Position numbers and translations under genes: made by a program. The notes beneath the pieces are model-generated. The model was not told where the DNA came from. It was given only the letters and a program-made list of their open reading frames with translations, and ran no database searches. Positions 5,748 to 7,909 of a DNA stretch of 7,909 nucleotides are shown here, piece after piece. Every line of letters begins with the position of its first letter. Within the stretch, counting starts at the first letter, position 1. The stretch is from Bacillota bacterium (GTDB lineage: Bacteria; Bacillota; Clostridia; Oscillospirales; Ruminococcaceae): contig JAEWRN010000027.1 of the NCBI GenBank assembly GCA_023460035.1, forward strand, positions 1 to 7,909, given 5' to 3'.

Positions 5748-6542
5748 TTAGTCGCAGCTGTTGATGTCGGAAAGCTTAGGCGGGAAAAAGTCGTCGGTCG
5801 GGAAATCGACCTTGCTGAAAATCTCGCACGGGTCGCTATCGACCACCGCGGCGTCGGACTCGTTCTTCGGCACGCAGAAATCATACACCGGAATCATTAC
5901 CTGAACCTGGCGCATCAGCTGCACGATGGAGAACATGCCCAGCGTAACATAAAGGGTGCGGTTAGGCTGCACGCAGGCGAAGCTGCCCTCAAACTGTCCG
6001 GCAATTTCGGGCGGGATGGGGGACGCAAAGACGGGGGCGCTCTGCCCGGGCTCTTCGCAGATGTGGCTGGCCAGGATCATGGGGTCGAGCACCTGCACAC
6101 TGACGATGGGCGTGCAGTTGTTGGTGTCGGTCAGATCCTCATTGGTCGAGAAGGTTCTCACACCCGCTTCGCTTCCGAACAAAATCACCTTTTTGCAGAA
6201 GATGCCGACGCCCTCAACCAACACCGGTGTGGTGGTGGGCCCGTTGCAGACGGTGCAGACAATCTTGAAGAAGAAGGTCATATCCACCGAGAAAAAGCCC
6301 TTATTGAATGCGAGCGGCGCAACCTCGAAATAGACACCCATCACTTCGCTGCAACGGGTTTTAATCAGTCCTGCCGAATCAATCAGCTCCTGGCCTTCGT
6401 CGGTGAACATCACCTGAAGATCCCGGATACAATCCTTGTCAGATACCGCGTCATAAATCCTTCGTGTATCGATACAAACGGCCTCACGAAAGGCATTTGA
6501 CCCACGCCCGGCAAGGTTGTCGTTGGCGTTTCTATTTGCCAT
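5748..6542 (-). CDS. Conserved-looking Cys-rich protein of unknown function
   Basis: I cannot assign a function to this 264-residue protein. It has no signal peptide or membrane segment. Twelve cysteines are spread along the chain (23, 38, 64, 96, 99, 116, 143, 162, 190, 223, 239, 263), including a CTVC pair at 96-99. The N-terminus (MANRNANDNLAGRGSNAFRE) is polar and probably flexible; the middle is rich in beta-type segments such as FNKGFFSVDMTFFFKIVC and CKKVILFGSEAGVRTF. It resembles uncharacterised proteins I associate with spore-forming Clostridia. AGGAGG lies 6 nt before the ATG. A sequence matching the sigma-K consensus lies about 30 nt upstream of the ribosome site, which would fit a spore coat or late mother-cell role. 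That role is inference. It is monocistronic, with its own terminator. Confidence 0.85.
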   Translation of the reverse strand: MANRNANDNLAGRGSNAFREAVCIDTRRIYDAVSDKDCIRDLQVMFTDEGQELIDSAGLIKTRCSEVMGVYFEVAPLAFNKGFFSVDMTFFFKIVCTVCNGPTTTPVLVEGVGIFCKKVILFGSEAGVRTFSTNEDLTDTNNCTPIVSVQVLDPMILASHICEEPGQSAPVFASPIPPEIAGQFEGSFACVQPNRTLYVTLGMFSIVQLMRQVQVMIPVYDFCVPKNESDAAVVDSDPCEIFSKVDFPTDDFFPPKLSDINSCD

Positions 6543-6580
6543 ACAAATCCTCCTGTTCGAATATCAGATTGTACTCACTA

Positions 6581-6607
6581 TATAGTATGAGTAAAACACT
6601 TTTTTGT
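6581..6607 (-). promoter_or_regulatory. Candidate sigma-K-type promoter
   Basis: The minus strand shows CATACTATA (6589-6581), an exact fit to the sigma-K -10 pattern CATAnnnTA. Exactly 16 nt upstream is AC in the context CACA (AC at 6607-6606), matching the -35 pattern mACm. The -10 overlaps a dyad, ACTATATAGT flanked by TACTC and GAGTA, that could also bind a regulator. A standard sigma-A pair at normal spacing is not evident. The sigma-E -10 is matched with one mismatch but its -35 is poor. Confidence 0.5.
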
Positions 6608-6850
6608 GACGTGTGACCGCCGCACAATTGACAGCATCGCCCATATTGCCGCACTGTCAGCGCAGGATTGTTCACGGCAGCGCGCCGCCACAACACGTTT
6701 TAACAAAATTCACCGCAGATTTAAAATGATGATCTGCGCTATTAAATATAGTATGCGGCAAACCGCCAAATGACAGCCGCAAATGGCAGGTTTTGCACCG
6801 CGCGGGATAAATAGCGATTAAAAGCGCCGCCCCGCCCGTCCCCGCAGCAT
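6608..6850. other. Intergenic region, no gene
   Basis: This lies between the promoter of the Cys-rich gene and the terminator at 6851. It holds a TGACAG/CTGTCA inverted pair around 6628-6660 and a 7-bp hairpin, CGCAGAT (6714-6720) with ATCTGCG (6732-6738). A 66-codon minus-strand open frame at 6672-6872 has no ribosome site, runs out of the terminator and shows no family features, so it is not called. Confidence 0.5.
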
Positions 6851-6883
6851 AAAAAGGCCCGCCCGGCAACACGCCGAACGGGC
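6851..6883 (-). terminator. Intrinsic terminator
   Basis: On the minus strand GCCCG, two T, CGGC, loop GTGTT, GCCG, two G, CGGGC form an 11-bp RNA stem with two G-U pairs, followed by CTTTTT. Only the minus orientation has a real U run. It is the first terminator after the two-helix membrane gene, so that transcript would carry both palindromic repeats in its 3' region. Confidence 0.7.
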
Positions 6884-6913
6884 ATAAAAGGTTATGGAGT
6901 GCTTTTGTTATAC

Positions 6914-7076
6914 TAAGGAGCCTCTGATTAATTCAGGGGCGGGTTAGCGGCGAGAGAATTTTGTGGCTGACAAGGCAAAAAGCGGACATAAAGCTGGCGC
7001 TTATGGCTGCTTTTTAACACAGTCAGACGCAAAATTAGCCGCTATAAACTGCACATGGATTAAATCAGCGGTTCCC
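6914..7076. repeat. MITE-like palindromic element A
   Basis: This is a 160-bp noncoding element with imperfect terminal inverted repeats: GGAGCCTCTGATTAAT at the left, and at the right the reverse complement of GGGAACCGCTGATTTAAT. Inside, TTAGCGGC...AATTTTGTG-CTGAC (6944-6971) pairs with GTCAGACGCAAAATTAGCCGCT (7022-7043). The centre (6977-7015) forms AAAAAGC/GCTTTTT and CATAA/TTATG stems. The whole unit can thus fold as one long hairpin. It shares ends and internal blocks with the copies at 7077-7232, 5440-5640 and 2691. It carries no transposase, so it would have to be mobilised in trans. Confidence 0.7.
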
Positions 7077-7232
7077 TAAATACTGATTGAAACACAAAAG
7101 GATTAGCGCAGACCATTTTGCGTCTGCCAAGGCAGACGACGCAGATGGGCTGGCGCCCGTTAAGGAGGATAACGCCGGCAGTCACAAAATTAGCCGCTAA
7201 GATATTGCGTTTTAATCAGTGTTTGGTATTTA
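7077..7232. repeat. MITE-like palindromic element B
   Basis: The ends are TAAATAC (7077-7083) and GTATTTA (7226-7232). Inside them CTGATTGAAACACAA (7083-7097) mirrors TTGCGTTTTAATCAG (7205-7219). ATTAGCG near 7102 mirrors the right-side TTAGCCGCTAA, and ATTTTGCGTCTGCC mirrors GGCAGTCACAAAAT. The middle contains GCAGATGGGCTGGCGCCC (7141-7158), shared exactly with 5493-5510. It abuts element A directly, and its right end contains the stop codon of the neighbouring membrane gene. Confidence 0.7.
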
Positions 7233-7559
7233 TACCGTCTTTTTGACCTTGAACGGCTTTTTAAGCCCGCTAAGGCAGCCGCGCAGCGTGACCCCCTGCC
7301 CCGATAAAAATTCCTGCAGGAACGCCCACCCGGCCAGTGCCAGCCCCAGCCCGGTGACCAGCAGGCCAAGCGCGCAAAACAGGCTCTCGCCCGAGCGCCA
7401 GAGGTCGCCTGGCATCTTCAAAAGCGTTGTCCAAAGGTCGTAAAGCGTCAGGTTATATCTGGCCAGCAGCACCTTGGCCATGTGAAGAGCAAACGCCAGC
7501 CCAACGAGCATCATGGCGGCGTCTTGCGCAATTTCCTTTATACTTTTGAATGCTTTCAT
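7230..7559 (-). CDS. Small two-helix membrane protein, unknown function
   Basis: I do not recognise this 109-residue protein. It has two hydrophobic segments likely to span the membrane, about 13-33 and 60-82, joined by a polar loop with LTLYDLWTTLLKMPGDLWRS, and a basic C-terminal tail (KKPFKVKKTV). By the positive-inside rule both ends probably face the cytoplasm. A holin was considered, but there is no lysis gene next to it. GAGGTGA lies 6 nt before the ATG and a clear sigma-A promoter lies just upstream. The TAA stop falls inside the terminal repeat of element B, so the natural C-terminus may have been altered by the insertion. Confidence 0.7.
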   Translation of the reverse strand: MKAFKSIKEIAQDAAMMLVGLAFALHMAKVLLARYNLTLYDLWTTLLKMPGDLWRSGESLFCALGLLVTGLGLALAGWAFLQEFLSGQGVTLRGCLSGLKKPFKVKKTV

Positions 7560-7578
7560 CCACCCTCACCTCGCTCTT

Positions 7579-7607
7579 AGCATAGCATGGTCAACCAAAA
7601 TTTGCAA
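7579..7607 (-). promoter_or_regulatory. Sigma-A promoter with extended -10
   Basis: On the minus strand TTGCAA (7607-7602), a 17-nt spacer and TATGCT (7584-7579) preceded by TGC give a good -35, spacing and extended -10. Start of transcription would fall only a few bases before the ribosome site of the membrane protein gene, giving a very short leader. Confidence 0.6.
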
Positions 7608-7909
7608 GTGAACTGCGTCGTATGCCGGGCAGCATAACCTTTCCTATTTTAATGGGGGGAGAGTTCCTTAAGAGGGACGGCGGGAGCCGCAGCGGGTATT
7701 CATGCCGCCCTGAATTTGCCGCCAGCAATCGGTAGTGTTTTGCCGTGCGCGCCTGCGGCTGCACGGCTTTCCCCCACCCCAACCCCTACCCCCGGAAGGG
7801 ATAGGGGCTTTACCCCTAAATCCCCTAAAGGGGACTTAAAGCATACGGTTATTTAGTGACCGGTTGCCCCACGCGAGTACGTTGCCTTCCCACCCCAAAT
7901 AGCAAGACG
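7608..7909. other. Noncoding GC-rich hairpin and G-quadruplex region
   Basis: No convincing gene was found. The stretch holds a 7-bp stem GCCGTGC (7742-7748) with GCACGGC (7761-7767), then the C-tract region at 7771-7793. Next come CCCCTACCC (7783-7791), which can pair with GGGATAGGGG (7798-7807), and AGGGG/CCCCT (7803-7807 with 7813-7817), which competes for the same bases. Last is TCCCC/GGGGA (7821-7825 with 7830-7834). It resembles the left-end hairpin array in style but not in sequence. Confidence 0.5.
7771..7793 (-). other. Potential G-quadruplex motif
   Basis: The minus strand reads four runs of four to five G separated by one or two bases (GGGGG TA GGGG TT GGGG T GGGGG). This meets the usual intramolecular G-quadruplex pattern with very short loops. 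It overlaps a hairpin that would compete with it. Confidence 0.6.

Noticed and set aside
5679..6500. 273-codon plus-strand open frame
   Set aside because: It starts inside the terminator hairpin and is antisense to the Cys-rich gene, which has the strong ribosome site. It is a shadow frame.
6672..6872. 66-codon minus-strand frame
   Set aside because: Starts within the terminator at 6851-6883, lacks a ribosome site and shows no family feature.
7591..7598. TTGACCAT upstream of the membrane protein as a third copy of the shared phage motif
   Set aside because: Only eight bases match, the rest of the block and the GGGG are missing, and a normal TTGCAA/TATGCT promoter explains the site.
1..7909. 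CRISPR array, tRNA or rRNA
   Set aside because: No regularly spaced identical repeats with unique spacers, and no cloverleaf or conserved rRNA segments were seen on either strand.

Overview
The window looks like a fairly high-GC Clostridia chromosome or assembled-genome contig, most likely from the Oscillospiraceae/Ruminococcaceae side. The basis is the phage gene types (DnaD-like 'replisome organizer', DUF1492/ArpU-like regulator, PBSX-type terminase), the strong AGGAGG-type ribosome sites, and a possible sigma-K sporulation promoter. No rRNA, tRNA or CRISPR was seen. All recognisable genes lie on the minus strand.

Right to left, in the direction of transcription: (1) 7230-7559, a small two-helix membrane protein of unknown function with a good sigma-A promoter. 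(2) 6914-7232, two adjacent palindromic MITE-like repeats, then an intrinsic terminator at 6851-6883. (3) 5748-6542, a 12-cysteine, 264-residue uncharacterised protein. A sequence fitting the sigma-K consensus lies upstream and a 19-bp perfect hairpin terminator lies downstream. (4) 5440-5640, a degenerate third copy of the repeat. (5) 5305-2843, a tight prophage replication operon: small acidic ORF, DnaD-like initiator, DnaC-like AAA+ loader, DUF1492 late regulator. Stop and start codons overlap at two junctions. (6) About 800 bp without genes, holding a hairpin, one more repeat end and a candidate late promoter. (7) 2025-423, terminase small and large subunits, overlapping by 8 nt. (8) 1-422, noncoding DNA made of about ten consecutive hairpins where the portal and capsid genes would be expected.

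The phage genes are open and translationally coupled, but the structural genes expected after the terminase are absent, and no integrase, repressor or lysis gene is visible. This suggests a cryptic or rearranged prophage, or a satellite-like replication-plus-packaging module. Two points connect its parts. The replication operon and the terminase operon share an identical 20-bp upstream block with matching downstream spacing (GGGG, then TGnTAnnnT). In addition, a terminator-like hairpin sits directly after the candidate terminase promoter, which would fit late-gene control by antitermination or activation.

Noncoding structure is unusually rich here: the left-end hairpin array, the palindromic repeat family (four sites), and a right-end GC-rich hairpin and G-quadruplex tract at 7660-7834.
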